Positions 36,056-46,206 of a stretch of DNA of 64,000 bases are shown here, in pieces (position 1 is the first letter of the stretch; every line of letters begins with the position of its first letter). The notes beneath the pieces were generated by a model. That model was not told the DNA's origin. It worked only from the letters and a program-made list of their open reading frames with translations, and did no database searches. Location of the stretch: NCBI RefSeq assembly GCF_036488675.1, contig NZ_CP133148.1, forward strand, positions 1,860,001 through 1,924,000. Direction: 5' to 3'. The translations under genes and the position numbers were made by a program. This DNA comes from Sinorhizobium chiapasense. GTDB taxonomy: Bacteria > Pseudomonadota > Alphaproteobacteria > Rhizobiales > Rhizobiaceae.

Positions 36056-37120
36056 TCACAGCAGCGCCGAGATCGCTGCGCGAACCGCCGCCTCGTCCAT
36101 GTCGTGCAGGCCGATGACGACAAGGCGCGTGCCGCGTGGCTCGCCAGCCGCCCAGGCCCGGTCGTAATACTGATCGATGCGGCTGCCGACCGCCTGGATC
36201 AGAAGGCGCATCGGCTTGCCGGGGACATCGGCGAAGCCTTTGAGGCGCAGCACGTCGTGCTCGGCGATCACGCCCTTCAGCCGATCGATGAAGGCGGCGG
36301 GATCGCTGATCGCGCCGAGCTCGACGACAAAGCTGTCGAATTCGTCGTGGTCGTGCTCATCGCCGGCCTCGTGCTCCATTTCGTGATGCGACTTGCGGTT
36401 GGCGATCTCGCCCTCGGTGCCGACGCCAAGACCGAGCAGGATGGCGGCGGCCACCTCGCCGTTCTTCGCCTCGATCATCGTCGGCTTGCGGCTGATGCGC
36501 GAAGCCACTTCGTCGCGAACGGACTTGAGGCCCGAGGCGTCGATCAGGTCGGTCTTGTTGAGGACGATGAGGTCGGCGGCGGTCAACTGGTCCTCGAAAA
36601 GCTCTTCGAGCGGGCTTTCATGGTCCAGGTTGTCGTCGTTGACGCGGAGCGCATCGACCTTGTCGTGGTCGTCCGCAAAGCGGCCGGCGGCAACCGCGGC
36701 GCTGTCGACGACGGTTACGACGCCGTCGACCGTCACTTCGCTGCGGATGTCCGGCCAGTTAAAGGCGGCGACCAGCGGCTGCGGCAGGGCAAGGCCGGAG
36801 GTCTCGATCACGATGTGGTCGGGCCGGTTCTCGCGTTCGAGCAGCTTCGTCATGGTCGGGATGAAATCATCGGCGACCGTGCAGCAGATGCAGCCGTTGG
36901 TGAGTTCGATGATGTCGTCCTCCGTGCAGGCCTCCGCGCCGCAGCCCTTCAGCACATCGCCGTCGACACCAAGATCGCCGAACTCGTTGATGATCAGCGC
37001 AATGCGCTTGCCGTCGGCATTCTGCAACAGGTTGCGGATCATCGTCGTCTTGCCGGCACCGAGAAAGCCGGTGATGACTGTGGCCGGGATCTTGCCGTGG
37101 TGGGCCTTGGCGAGTGTCAT
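36056..37120 (-). CDS. cobW: CobW, GTP-dependent metal chaperone for cobalt insertion
   Basis: 354 aa G3E GTPase. The P-loop is GFLGAGKTT near 18-26, the metal site CICCTV near 75-80, and a His/Asp-rich loop HHEMEHEAGDEHDHDEF near 240-258. The family delivers cobalt to the CobN chelatase. It lies 11 bp upstream of cobN, which matches its role. Confidence 0.95.
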   Translation of the reverse strand: MTLAKAHHGKIPATVITGFLGAGKTTMIRNLLQNADGKRIALIINEFGDLGVDGDVLKGCGAEACTEDDIIELTNGCICCTVADDFIPTMTKLLERENRPDHIVIETSGLALPQPLVAAFNWPDIRSEVTVDGVVTVVDSAAVAAGRFADDHDKVDALRVNDDNLDHESPLEELFEDQLTAADLIVLNKTDLIDASGLKSVRDEVASRISRKPTMIEAKNGEVAAAILLGLGVGTEGEIANRKSHHEMEHEAGDEHDHDEFDSFVVELGAISDPAAFIDRLKGVIAEHDVLRLKGFADVPGKPMRLLIQAVGSRIDQYYDRAWAAGEPRGTRLVVIGLHDMDEAAVRAAISALL

Positions 37121-37123
37121 GGA

Positions 37124-37651
37124 TCAACCCTTCATTTTCAGCGGCAATCCGGCCGCGACAAAGTAGACTTCGGCGGATTTCTCCGCAACGATCTGGTGGA
37201 GGCGGCCGGCGTGGTCGCGAAACTCGCGCGCCATCCGGTTTTCCGGAACGATGCCAAGACCGACCTCATTGGAAACGAAGATGAGGCGCGCCCGCGCCTC
37301 GGGCAGGAAAGCGGCGAGCGCCGCGAATTCCGCGGTTATGTCGCGCTCTTCCATCATCAGGTTGGTGACCCAAAGCGTCAGGCAATCGATGAGGATCGCG
37401 CAAGCCGGGTCGTCGATGCGGCGAAGCAAGCCGACGAGATTGAAAGGCTCCTCATGCGTCGTCCAGCCCTTGCCGCGCCGCGTGTCCTGGTGGTGGCGGA
37501 TACGATCGCGCATCTCGTCGTCCCAGGCTCGGCCCGTGGCGGCGTAATGCAACGGCAGTCCGGAGGCTTCGGCGAGCTTTTCCGCGAAGGAGGATTTGCC
37601 GGATCGGGCGCCGCCGAGGACGAGGATCGGTCCGGCATTGGGAATGGTCAT
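37124..37651 (-). CDS. cobP: CobP (CobU), adenosylcobinamide kinase/guanylyltransferase
   Basis: 175 aa. The P-loop is [18 protein letters not shown] near 11-28, followed by [17 protein letters not shown] and VTNLMM. It phosphorylates and then guanylylates adenosylcobinamide. It is the first gene after the cobalamin riboswitch, three bases before cobW. Confidence 0.94.
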   Translation of the reverse strand: MTIPNAGPILVLGGARSGKSSFAEKLAEASGLPLHYAATGRAWDDEMRDRIRHHQDTRRGKGWTTHEEPFNLVGLLRRIDDPACAILIDCLTLWVTNLMMEERDITAEFAALAAFLPEARARLIFVSNEVGLGIVPENRMAREFRDHAGRLHQIVAEKSAEVYFVAAGLPLKMKG

Positions 37652-37794
37652 TCGGCCGGCCTCAGTTCACTGAAGGCTTCAACCGGAAATGGGCGGGCAA
37701 CGCGCTTGTCGCACGTTCAAAAGACAGTTTGTAAGCCACGACAACCTCCGTGCTGGCATCGGGGAACGGTCCCCCTTCGGGCGGAATGCCCTGA

Positions 37795-38170
37795 CGGACG
37801 GCAGGTCTCCTGGCTCACGGCGTCACGACCTTCAGGAGATTGCGTTCAAACGATCGCTGAACACAAGCTGCTGAAAGCCGAACGGGCCCGCCTCGCCTTC
37901 CCGGCATTTTCGACATCATGAAAGGCGGACGATTCGTAGAAGAAGAGGCGTCCAGCCCGGCTGATAACGATGCCATGCCAGTGGCTTTTCCGGCCTGCCG
38001 TCCGATCCCGCGAGACTGCCCCATGCAGATCGTCGGTAGAAGGCGACATGCCCGATGGCGAACCCTGACCGTTCTACAGTCGCGGGGTCGGCTGCGATAA
38101 GGGCGCCCGGTTTGGGTCCGCCCCGTCACATTCCCATTTACTCCCCCGTTCCGCTCCGGCGCGGGGGAAC
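37795..38170 (-). ncRNA. Cobalamin (AdoCbl) riboswitch upstream of cobP-cobW-cobN-cobO
   Basis: On the minus strand the conserved elements follow in order: AAATGGGAATGTGACGG, CCCGCGACTGTAGA, AAAGCCACTGG, GCCGGGAAGGCGAGGCGG, and the B12 box GAGCCAGGAGACCTGCC at the 3' end. This is the standard cobalamin aptamer. About 145 nt of leader with further hairpins follow before cobP. When adenosylcobalamin binds, it should lower expression of the operon. Confidence 0.95.
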
Positions 38171-38278
38171 CATCCATAGACGTTAATTATGAAGCGGCAT
38201 CGGCAAAGTCAATCGACGGCCTGCGACATGCGCAGCCGCGAAAACGGAAAACCGCTATACACTTTTGCTGGAGTTGCT

Positions 38279-40042
38279 TTAGGCAACGAGCGGGAATCCG
38301 GCCTTGCGCAGCCCATCGATGAGATGCGCGTAGTGGCTGGGATCCACGTACGGCGTGAGGATCTTCCAGTAATGGGCGATGTCGGCCGGCACATTGGCCA
38401 TGATTTCCGGAATGAGCTCGCGCGCCTCCTCGTCGTGGCCAAGCTGCCCAAGGCTCGCGAGAAGCACGACACGGTTGAAGTAGGCCCGGCGGAGCGAAAT
38501 GCCGCGTTCCGAATAATGCAGCGCCTCCTCGTAATTGCCGAGATGATAGTGGGCAAGCGCCATGTGGTTGAGGAATAGATAGGTCAGCGGATCGTGCGGA
38601 CTGAGTCTCAGGGCCATTTGGAGCGGGTCGAGCGCCTCGGCGAAACGTCCCGCGAAAATCCGGGACCAGCCAAGTCCCATATGCGCGAGCGCCAGGTTGG
38701 GGTTGAGGTCGATCGCCCGCTGCGCCTCTTCCACGGCCGCGGGCGCACGGTGCATCACGAAATGGGCAAGGCACATGGCGTAGTGTGAATAGGGGTCGCG
38801 CTCGTCCAGCGCGACGGCACGCTCGGCTGCCGCACAGAGCTCGGCGCTGTCGCGGTCGACATCGTCGCTGAAGCCGTGGAAGCAGCGCGCATAAAGGGCG
38901 CGGGCAAGCATCATGTGCGCGCGGCCGAAATCGGGATCGAGAGCGATCGCCCGCCGTTGCCAGACAATCGCTTCCCTGAAGTGCTCCGCCGTGTCCTGCA
39001 CATTGTGATGCCACGTGCCGCGCATGTGACATTCATAGGCGTCAAGGTTGTTGGTGGGATTGAACTGGGCACGCCGGCTCTCCCCGATGAGGATTTCCGG
39101 TTCGATGGCGCCGACGACATTCTGTGTGAGTTCGTCCTGGATGGCGAAGATATCCGCAAGTTCGCGGTCGTAGCGCTGGGCCCAGAGATGGACGCCGGTT
39201 TCGGCTTCTATCAGCTGGCCGGTCACGCGCAGGCGCGTCCCGGCCCGGCGCACGCTCCCCTCGACGATATAGCGCACACCGAGATCGCGGCCGACCTGCT
39301 TCACGTCGACCGCGCGCCCCTTGTAGGCGAAGGACGAGTTGCGGGCGATGACGAAGAACCAGCGATAGAGCGAGAGCGCGGTGATGATGTCCTCGGTGAG
39401 CCCGTCGGCAAAATATTCCTGCTCCGGGTCGCCCGACATATTGACGAAGGGAAGGACGACGATCGAGGGCTTGTCCGGAGGGTTGAGCGGCCCGCCGAGT
39501 ACGCCCGCCTCGACCGGATCCTCGCCGCGCCAGTCGACCCTGTGCACCGGCACGGGACGCGGAATGTTCTTGAGGTTGCGGTCGCCAAGGTGGACCAGCG
39601 GGAAATCGAGCTTGCCCTCGATCTGGTCGTGAAGCGCGCCCGAAATGCAGATGCCACCTGGCAGCGCAACATCCTGCAGCCGGGCTGCTACGTTGACGCC
39701 GTCGCCAAGAAGATTGTCGCCCTCGACGACGACATCACCGAGGTTTAGTCCGATGCGGAACTCCATCCGGTGGTCGGGGGTGAGATCGGCATTGCGGCGA
39801 TAGAGCGCGCGCTGGATGGCGACGGCGGCCCGCACCGCCTGCACGGCACTGTGGAATTCCGCCACGACGCTGTCGCCGGCCGAGCCGAATACGCGCCCGC
39901 CATGCTCGGCGACGAAATCGCCGATCGCAGCGCTGTAGGTGCCGAGCGTCGCAAGCGCGCCTTCCTCGTCGGCAGCGACAAGCCGGCTGTAGCCAGCGAC
40001 GTCAGCGGCAAGGATCACTGCGAGCTTCCGTTCCACGGGCAC
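38279..40042 (-). CDS. Class III adenylate cyclase with TolB-like and TPR domains
   Basis: 587 aa from a GTG. Cyclase domain at about 5-170 (LAVILAADVAGYSRL, GRVFGSAGDSVVAEF, IGLNLGDVVVEGDNLLGDGVNVAARLQ). A region about 195-330 (SIVVLPFVNMSGDPEQEYFADGLTEDIITALS) resembles the TolB-like domain common in rhizobial cyclases, and TPR repeats fill the C-terminus. It is a probable cAMP-making signalling protein, one of two in this window, and very different from the cyclase-ATPase at 11945-14986. Confidence 0.9.
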   Translation of the reverse strand: MPVERKLAVILAADVAGYSRLVAADEEGALATLGTYSAAIGDFVAEHGGRVFGSAGDSVVAEFHSAVQAVRAAVAIQRALYRRNADLTPDHRMEFRIGLNLGDVVVEGDNLLGDGVNVAARLQDVALPGGICISGALHDQIEGKLDFPLVHLGDRNLKNIPRPVPVHRVDWRGEDPVEAGVLGGPLNPPDKPSIVVLPFVNMSGDPEQEYFADGLTEDIITALSLYRWFFVIARNSSFAYKGRAVDVKQVGRDLGVRYIVEGSVRRAGTRLRVTGQLIEAETGVHLWAQRYDRELADIFAIQDELTQNVVGAIEPEILIGESRRAQFNPTNNLDAYECHMRGTWHHNVQDTAEHFREAIVWQRRAIALDPDFGRAHMMLARALYARCFHGFSDDVDRDSAELCAAAERAVALDERDPYSHYAMCLAHFVMHRAPAAVEEAQRAIDLNPNLALAHMGLGWSRIFAGRFAEALDPLQMALRLSPHDPLTYLFLNHMALAHYHLGNYEEALHYSERGISLRRAYFNRVVLLASLGQLGHDEEARELIPEIMANVPADIAHYWKILTPYVDPSHYAHLIDGLRKAGFPLVA

Positions 40043-40165
40043 AGCCGCTCCTGCGGCGTATAGCCAGGATATTTCAACCGTAGCTTAAATGCCGAAGGCG
40101 GAGAAGCAACAAAATGGTACCACGCGGCACCGCGCACTGGTCTCTTCGGCACTTTGCCGCCTGCC

Positions 40166-41638
40166 TCACCCGGGTCCGTGCTCGCCGCTGAGCAGCCGGT
40201 CCAGCCAAACCGGATCGAGCACCGCTTCGAGTTCGCCGGCGATATCATCGAGCGCCGCATCGACCGATTGGCGATAATTGCGGCCGCCACCCTCGATGCC
40301 AAAGCTCTTGAGCAGGGCGGCCCGGTAGGCGTCGCCGCCGAAAAGCCCGTGCAGGTAGGTGCCCATCACCTTGCCGTCGGCGGAGATCGCCCCATCCCGG
40401 CGACCGTCGATGGAGACCGGCGCGCGGTCGCAATCGGTGCCCGTGGTCTTGCCGAGATGGATCTCGTAGCCGTCTAGCGGGACGTCATGTTCGAGCGACC
40501 AGGCGCGGCTGTTGCGGACTGTCTTTTCCGGCGCCATTTCCGTTTCGACCGCAAGCACGCCGAGGCCGGCGATCTCGCGTTCGCTGCCTTCGATGCCGAG
40601 CGGATCGGTGACGCGGGCACCAAGCATCTGGTAGCCGCCGCAAATTCCGATCACCCGGCCGCCGCGCCGCAGGTGGCGCTCAAGGTCCCGGTCCCAGCCC
40701 TCGGCGCGAAAATCCTTGAGGTCGGCAATTGTCGATTTCGAGCCGGGAATGACGACGAGCCCGGCATCGTCGGGAATCGGCGTGCCGGACCGGACGAAGA
40801 CGAGATCGACGTCCGGCTCGGCCATCAGCGGATCGAGATCGTCGAAATTGGCGATCCGCGACAGGACCGGCACCGCGACTTTCAACGCCTTGCCGCCGCC
40901 GCGCGCGAGCCTTTCCAGCACCACCGAATCCTCGGCCGGCAGCCGCGCGGCGCTCTTCAGCCACGGCACCACGCCGAAACAAGGCCAGCCGGTGAAACGG
41001 TGAATGGCGGCAATGCCATCGTCGAAGAGCGTCACGTCGCCCCGGAACTTGTTGATGAGATAGCCGCGGACCATCCGCCGATCCTCTTCCGGAAGAATCG
41101 CATGGGTGCCGACGAGCGAGGCGATGACGCCGCCGCGGTCGATATCGCCGACAAGCACCACCGGCACGCCGGCACGCGTGGCAAAACCCATGTTGGCGAT
41201 ATCGCCCGCCCTCAAATTGACTTCCGCCGGCGAACCTGCTCCTTCGACGATGACAAGATCCGCGCCGGCGGAGACCAGCTCGAAACTTTCCATCACCGCG
41301 CCGAGCAGCTTCGGCTTCAGCGCCTGATATTCCCTGCCCTTCGCCTGACCCGCGACCTTGCCCTGCAGGATGATCTGGCTGCCGGTGTCCGACTGCGGCT
41401 TCAAAAGCACCGGGTTCATGTGCACGGAGGAAGGCACGCGCGCAGCCAGCGACTGCAGCCATTGCGCCCGGCCGATCTCGCCGCCGTCATCGGAAACGGC
41501 GGCGTTGTTCGACATGTTCTGCGGCTTGAACGGCCTGACCTTCATCCCGCGATTGGAGGCGAGCCGGCAGAGCCCGGCCACCAATACCGATTTTCCGACA
41601 TCCGAGCCGGTCCCCTGCAGCATGATTTTCTGTGTCAT
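40166..41638 (-). CDS. cobQ: CobQ, cobyric acid synthase
   Basis: 490 aa from the ATG at 41638 with GGGAGG before it. An N-terminal [19 protein letters not shown]-loop and a C-terminal amidotransferase domain with Cys in [13 protein letters not shown]. It amidates four side chains of adenosylcobyrinic acid diamide. The frame is open to an ATG at 41716 in a RIME-like repeat, which would add 26 residues. It stands apart from the other cob operons, behind the cyclase gene. Confidence 0.95.
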   Translation of the reverse strand: MTQKIMLQGTGSDVGKSVLVAGLCRLASNRGMKVRPFKPQNMSNNAAVSDDGGEIGRAQWLQSLAARVPSSVHMNPVLLKPQSDTGSQIILQGKVAGQAKGREYQALKPKLLGAVMESFELVSAGADLVIVEGAGSPAEVNLRAGDIANMGFATRAGVPVVLVGDIDRGGVIASLVGTHAILPEEDRRMVRGYLINKFRGDVTLFDDGIAAIHRFTGWPCFGVVPWLKSAARLPAEDSVVLERLARGGGKALKVAVPVLSRIANFDDLDPLMAEPDVDLVFVRSGTPIPDDAGLVVIPGSKSTIADLKDFRAEGWDRDLERHLRRGGRVIGICGGYQMLGARVTDPLGIEGSEREIAGLGVLAVETEMAPEKTVRNSRAWSLEHDVPLDGYEIHLGKTTGTDCDRAPVSIDGRRDGAISADGKVMGTYLHGLFGGDAYRAALLKSFGIEGGGRNYRQSVDAALDDIAGELEAVLDPVWLDRLLSGEHGPG

Positions 41639-41713
41639 GCGGCCTCCCGTAGCATCGAAACCATCGACGGCAAAGGCCGTTTTTCGACGGGATTCAACCT
41701 CATTTCGCCACTG

Positions 41714-41817
41714 CATGTTTCCTTAAATCCTAGCTGATTTAAGGATGGAAACATGCAGCGATTCAAAGTGCTGCAGCGTCCCTTGCGCGTCGGATTAAGA
41801 CGCGCGGCGCTGCAGCA
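41714..41817 (+). repeat. RIME-like palindromic mosaic element, copy 3
   Basis: A complete copy: CATGTTTCCTTAAATCC with its inverted partner ending GGAAACATG, then ATTCAAAGTGCTGCAGCG and the GCGCGTC...GACGCGC hairpin. Its left end faces cobQ and supplies an in-frame AAGGAAACATG. Confidence 0.78.
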
Positions 41818-41989
41818 TAATCACGGCCCGTTTCGGGCGCTCACGAACGTTGTTCGAAATCGCGACAGGACTTGCGGAATTGCGACATGCGATGGCGACA
41901 TTGGCATTTAAATTCCACCCACTCGCGCCTATATCGACGCCATCGAAACAACTCCGGGCAAAGCCCCGGACTCCCAAGGTAGAAAAGTC

Positions 41990-42133
41990 ATGCTGTTCGT
42001 CTTCAGCAAACCAAATTTCGTTCAGATCGCCTGGAACTCCAAGGCGCCGTCGAGCCAGTCCCGCGTGCGTAATGTCGAGATGGACGCACCTCGCGGCCCG
42101 CTCGGTTTCATCCGCACGTACAGCATCGGATAA
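41990..42133 (+). CDS. Predicted 47-aa small protein
   Basis: An ATG 12 nt after AAGG opens a 47-codon frame that ends just before a strong intrinsic terminator. The peptide starts MLFVFSKPNFVQIAWN and ends GPLGFIRTYSIG, with basic residues between. It is too short for routine gene calling. A GC hairpin (CCGGGCAAAGCCCCGG) lies just upstream of the start and could regulate it. No family is recognised. Confidence 0.45.
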   Translation: MLFVFSKPNFVQIAWNSKAPSSQSRVRNVEMDAPRGPLGFIRTYSIG

Positions 42134-42152
42134 TCAGGCGTTTTTCCGCTTC

Positions 42153-42180
42153 AAGCCGCTCCTTTCGGGGCGGCTTTTTG
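42153..42180 (+). terminator. Intrinsic terminator after the 47-aa frame
   Basis: AAGCCGCTCC pairs with GGGGCGGCTT across a short TTTC loop and is followed by TTTTTGTTG. It is the best plus-strand terminator in this part and has no other annotated gene upstream than the 47-aa frame. Confidence 0.8.
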
Positions 42181-42965
42181 TTGCCCGCTTTACCGGCGAA
42201 TGGGTCCATAACGCGAAAGCCGCACCCGACCTCGTGCGAGGGGATGCGGCCGCCGAAATAACGCATGGTCTCTCCGGCACAACACACCGGAAATCGCTGC
42301 ACTCTTCGCGTTCGAGAGCGCTCTCCCCGTCCTACGGCGCCGCGCGTATAATCAGATGCGCAAACATGAGTAGCAATGCGCCGAACGCGGGATGTCCAGG
42401 TCCGGTACGCAACACCTGATCCGGACCTGCGGCAGTCGCCCGCCGCAGGCAAACAATTAGCCTGACATCGTTACCGGATGGTTATTGATGGCTTAAGCAA
42501 TGGTGAATCGCGCATTTTTTTGATTTTTTTTCGCGACATCCTCGGGCGGATTCCCGGGCGCAATCGCGACAGGAAACGTCCCGATTGAAACAGGCTCGCA
42601 GGGGAAGCCGTGCTCTGGGCCGCATTTTGCGGCAATTTTGTCGTAAATGCTCAGATTGTGGCCAGACCAAAACAAGAAATGCACGCGCGACGACGACGCC
42701 GTTCGACACGGCAGTCCGATTGAAGAGGTTGATTTCTCTTCGGGAATACTTAGGCTTGCCGTAGCGGTGAAGAGGAGATCCGGCTGGCGACAGGGTTCCG
42801 CGGCCAGGATTTGAAAGAACTCCCACACTGCCGCAGCGGGGGCATGATTTTGGCCTTCCGATGCCGAACCTCGGGCTGCTCACTGAATAATCGGGTGTCG
42901 GGACAGCATAACCCCTGCGGCACCCTCGATCGTTGGCTGCACAAAGACTGGGAGGTCTTGCAAAC
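42181..42965. other. Long intergenic region before the betaine-type transporter
   Basis: About 785 bp. A partial RIME-like hairpin lies at 42331-42370. A T-rich run near 42517-42532 is the most AT-rich point. Frames of up to 168 codons on the minus strand have odd Cys/Arg-rich compositions and no ribosome-binding site, so I do not call them. The promoter for the transporter operon should lie here. Confidence 0.5.
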
Positions 42966-43964
42966 ATGAAGAAACTCCTCGCGTCCACCTTTCTCGCCGT
43001 GGGCCTTTATGCCGTGGCGGGCTCGGCGCAAGCCGCGGAATGCGGCGAAGTCAGTATTGCCGAAATGAACTGGGCCTCGGCGGGCGTCGCCGCCCATGTC
43101 GACAAGTTCATCCTCGAAAACGGATATGGTTGCACCGTGGAGCTCGTTACCGGCGACACGATGCCAACCTTCGCCTCGATGAACGAGAAGGCGCAGCCCG
43201 ACATGGCGCCGGAACTCTGGGTCAACGCCGTGCGCACGCCGCTCGACGCAGCGATCAAGGAAGGCCGTCTGATCCAGGCCGCGCCTCTGCTCAGCGAAGG
43301 CGGCGTCGAGGGATGGTGGATACCGAAGTTCCTCGCCGATGCACACCCCGACATCAAGACCGTGCAGGACGCTCTGAAGCATCCGGATCTGTTCCCGGCA
43401 CCGGAAGATCCGTCCAAGGGCGCCATCCACAATTGCCCCTCCGGATGGAACTGCCAGGTCTCTACCGCCAATCTCTTCAACGCGCTGGAAGCCGAAAAAG
43501 CCGGCTTCGAACTGGTCGATACCGGCTCGGCCGCCGGCCTGGACGGCTCAATTGCCAACGCCTTCGAGAAGAAGACCGGCTGGCTCGGCTACTACTGGGC
43601 TCCGACCGCCATTCTAGGCAAGTACGAAATGACCCGCCTCTCCTTCGGTGTCGACCATGACAAGAAGGAGTGGGACGCCTGCTCCGCAGTTCCCGATTGC
43701 CCGAACCCAAAGGTCAACTCCTACCCGGTCTCGGACGTCTTCACGGTCGTGACGAAGTCCTTCGCCGATAAGGCCGGCGTCGCCATGGACTACGTCAAGG
43801 TACGCAAGTGGGACAACGGCACGGTCAACAAGGTTCTGGCCTGGATGGACCAGAACCAGGGCACCAACGAGGACGCCGCCAAGCACTTCCTCGAGAACTA
43901 TCAGGACATGTGGACCCAATGGGTCAGTCCCGAAGTGGCCGAGAAAGTCAAGGCAGCGCTCTGA
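42966..43964 (+). CDS. Quaternary-amine ABC transporter, periplasmic binding protein
   Basis: 332 aa from an ATG behind GGGAGG. Signal peptide LASTFLAVGLYAVAGSAQAA, then a ProX/OpuAC-type domain. Several Trp and Tyr (EMNWASAG, APELWVNAV, EGWWIPKF, LGYYWAP) could form the aromatic cage that holds a trimethylammonium group. The ligand could be choline, glycine betaine or proline betaine; the sequence cannot decide. It heads a three-gene uptake operon close to the methyl-transfer genes. Confidence 0.9.
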   Translation: MKKLLASTFLAVGLYAVAGSAQAAECGEVSIAEMNWASAGVAAHVDKFILENGYGCTVELVTGDTMPTFASMNEKAQPDMAPELWVNAVRTPLDAAIKEGRLIQAAPLLSEGGVEGWWIPKFLADAHPDIKTVQDALKHPDLFPAPEDPSKGAIHNCPSGWNCQVSTANLFNALEAEKAGFELVDTGSAAGLDGSIANAFEKKTGWLGYYWAPTAILGKYEMTRLSFGVDHDKKEWDACSAVPDCPNPKVNSYPVSDVFTVVTKSFADKAGVAMDYVKVRKWDNGTVNKVLAWMDQNQGTNEDAAKHFLENYQDMWTQWVSPEVAEKVKAAL

Positions 43965-44180
43965 CAGAAGCGTCCCAGCGGGACGGCCGCCGGACCTCCG
44001 GCCGCCGCCTCGTGCCCCGGCAAACGTCGCAAACAGTAAAGCGGGAACGTTGTTCCGCTGTCACATTTCTCACGTCGGGACACGCAAGAGGTCACGAGCA
44101 AGTCTGCGCAGGACGGCCGCATGCGGTCGTTCCAACGACGCAGCCGGCGGCATAAGACTTCCGGCCAGAAGGGGGAAAAC

Positions 44181-45089
44181 ATGGCTATCTGCAGTTTCCT
44201 GCCGGACCTGCTTTGCAAGTTCCCGGCCATAGACGATGGCACTATCCGCATGGCGCGCAAGAGCGTCGACGACGGATTCAAGGGATTCGTGCGCAGTTAC
44301 GGCGATGCGATCGACGCAGTGGTCCAGCCATTGCAATGGTTCCTGAACTACCTGGAACGGGCCTTCGTCAGTTCGCCCTGGATCCTGATACTGATTATCA
44401 TGGTTGCCATCGTCTATCTCGGCAGCCGCAACGTGAAGATCACTATCGGCACGGCGTTTTCTATGGTGTTGATCGGGCTCGTCGGGCTCTGGAACGACAC
44501 GATGATCACGCTCGCCATGGTTACCGTCTGTACGCTGATTTCGATCGTGATCGGCATCCCGATCGGCATCCTGATGGCCCGCTCCGACCGGGTACAGGCC
44601 TTCGTCAACCCGATCCTCGACGTCATGCAGACGATGCCGAGCTTCGTCTATCTCATTCCGGTGGTGATGATCTTCGGCATCGGCAAGGTGCCGGGGCTGA
44701 TCGCCGTCGTCATCTACGCCGTGCCGCCGATGATCCGGCTTACCAATCTCGGCATCCGGCTCGTCGACAAGGAAGTACTGGAGGCCGCCGACGCATTCGG
44801 CTCCTCCGCCTGGCAGAAACTGAAGAACGTGCAGATGCCGCTGGCGCTGCCGACCATCATGGCCGGCATCAACCAGACGATCATGATGTCGCTGGCAATG
44901 GTCGTCGTCGCCTCGATGATCGGCGTGGGCGGGCTTGGCAAAAACGTGCTCCAGGCGATCGCCAATCAGTTCTTCACCGTCGGTTTCCTTAACGGCTTTG
45001 CCCTCGTCGGCATCGCCATCATTTTCGATCGTACCAGCCAGGCCTTCGGAAGGCGGCTGCAAAAGCACTCGGAGGTTATTCATGGTTAG
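44181..45089 (+). CDS. Quaternary-amine ABC transporter, permease
   Basis: 302 aa from the ATG at 44181 (GGGGG upstream). A long cytoplasmic N-terminus precedes about seven membrane segments with the inner loop EAADAFGSSAWQKLKNVQMPLALPTI that couples to the ATPase (EAA motif). It is the ProW/OpuAB type. It overlaps the ATPase gene by 8 bp. Confidence 0.92.
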   Translation: MAICSFLPDLLCKFPAIDDGTIRMARKSVDDGFKGFVRSYGDAIDAVVQPLQWFLNYLERAFVSSPWILILIIMVAIVYLGSRNVKITIGTAFSMVLIGLVGLWNDTMITLAMVTVCTLISIVIGIPIGILMARSDRVQAFVNPILDVMQTMPSFVYLIPVVMIFGIGKVPGLIAVVIYAVPPMIRLTNLGIRLVDKEVLEAADAFGSSAWQKLKNVQMPLALPTIMAGINQTIMMSLAMVVVASMIGVGGLGKNVLQAIANQFFTVGFLNGFALVGIAIIFDRTSQAFGRRLQKHSEVIHG

Positions 45090-46128
45090 TCATGCAATCG
45101 AGGTGAAGAACCTCTACAAAATCTTCGGCCCCCGCGGCGAGGACTTCGTCGATGTCGTCAAGAAGGGCATGGGCAAGGCCGAACTCAACGAGAAACACGG
45201 TCACGTGCTCGGCCTGCAGGACATCAATATCCTTATGCCCGGCGGCTGCATCACGGTGGTCATGGGACTTTCCGGTTCCGGCAAGTCGACGCTGATCCGC
45301 CACATCAACAGGCTGATCGATCCGACGGCGGGCGAAGTGCTCTATGACGGCACCGACGTCTGCAAGATGAACGAAAACGACCTTCGCCAGTTCCGTCGCC
45401 ACAAGACGGCTATGGTGTTCCAGAAGTTCGCGCTGCTGCCGCACCGCACCGTCCTCGAGAACGCCGTATACGGCCTGGAGATCCAGGGTATCGAACGGCG
45501 CGAAAGCGAAAAGCGCGCGCTCGGCTGGATCGAGCGCGTCGGCCTCAAGGGGTTCGAAAACCACTATCCGAACCAGCTGTCGGGCGGCATGCAGCAGCGT
45601 GTGGGCCTCGCCCGGGCGCTCACCAACGACGCCGATATCCTGCTTATGGACGAGGCCTATTCGGCACTCGACCCGCTGATCCGAGTCGACATGCAGTCGG
45701 TGCTGCTCGACCTGCAGAAGGAACTGAAAAAGACCGTCGTCTTCATCACCCACGACCTCGACGAAGCGCTGAGGCTCGGCGACAAGATCGCGATCCTGCG
45801 CGACGGCCGGGTCGTGCAGCAGGGTACCGGCCAGCAGATCGTGCTTTCGCCGGCGGACGACTACATCACCGCCTTCGTCAAGGAAGTGAACCGTGGCCGC
45901 GTCGTCCATGTCGAAACGATCATGCGTCCGCTCTCGGGCAATGCGGAAGGCCTGCCGCTTGCGGCCGGCACGGTTCTGGAAGCGGCCGCGCGCGCGATGA
46001 CCGGCGCGCGTGTCGGCACCGCCCACGTCGTCGATGAGAACGGCCGGCCGATCGGCGCGGTCGACCTGCAGACGATCATCGCCGCCATGGTGACGCCGAC
46101 GAGCCACACCGACCGCCAGGCGGCATGA
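45082..46128 (+). CDS. Quaternary-amine ABC transporter, ATPase
   Basis: 348 aa from an ATG behind GGAGG. Walker A GLSGSGKSTL near 60-69, signature LSGGMQQRVGLARAL, and Walker B ILLMDEAYSALDP. A C-terminal extension of about 75 residues with one CBS-like unit (ARVGTAHVVDENGRPIGAVDLQTII) is typical of ProV/OpuAA and may sense ionic strength or nucleotides. Confidence 0.94.
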   Translation: MVSHAIEVKNLYKIFGPRGEDFVDVVKKGMGKAELNEKHGHVLGLQDINILMPGGCITVVMGLSGSGKSTLIRHINRLIDPTAGEVLYDGTDVCKMNENDLRQFRRHKTAMVFQKFALLPHRTVLENAVYGLEIQGIERRESEKRALGWIERVGLKGFENHYPNQLSGGMQQRVGLARALTNDADILLMDEAYSALDPLIRVDMQSVLLDLQKELKKTVVFITHDLDEALRLGDKIAILRDGRVVQQGTGQQIVLSPADDYITAFVKEVNRGRVVHVETIMRPLSGNAEGLPLAAGTVLEAAARAMTGARVGTAHVVDENGRPIGAVDLQTIIAAMVTPTSHTDRQAA

Positions 46129-46156
46129 CAAGGCGCGGATTTCTCTGCGCACGGAC

Positions 46157-46186
46157 GAGGGGCGCTCGCGAGAGCGCCTCTTTTTC
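46157..46186 (+). terminator. Intrinsic terminator of the transporter operon
   Basis: AGGGGCGCTC pairs with GAGCGCCTC across GCGA, followed by TTTTTCT. It lies about 30 bp after the ATPase stop. Confidence 0.88.
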
Positions 46187-46206
46187 TGTCCTGTTTCCTT
46201 GCCCCG

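Noticed and set aside
42482..42988. 168-codon minus-strand frame before the transporter
   Set aside because: Cys/Arg-rich peptide, no ribosome-binding site, no family, and it runs into the transporter gene start region.
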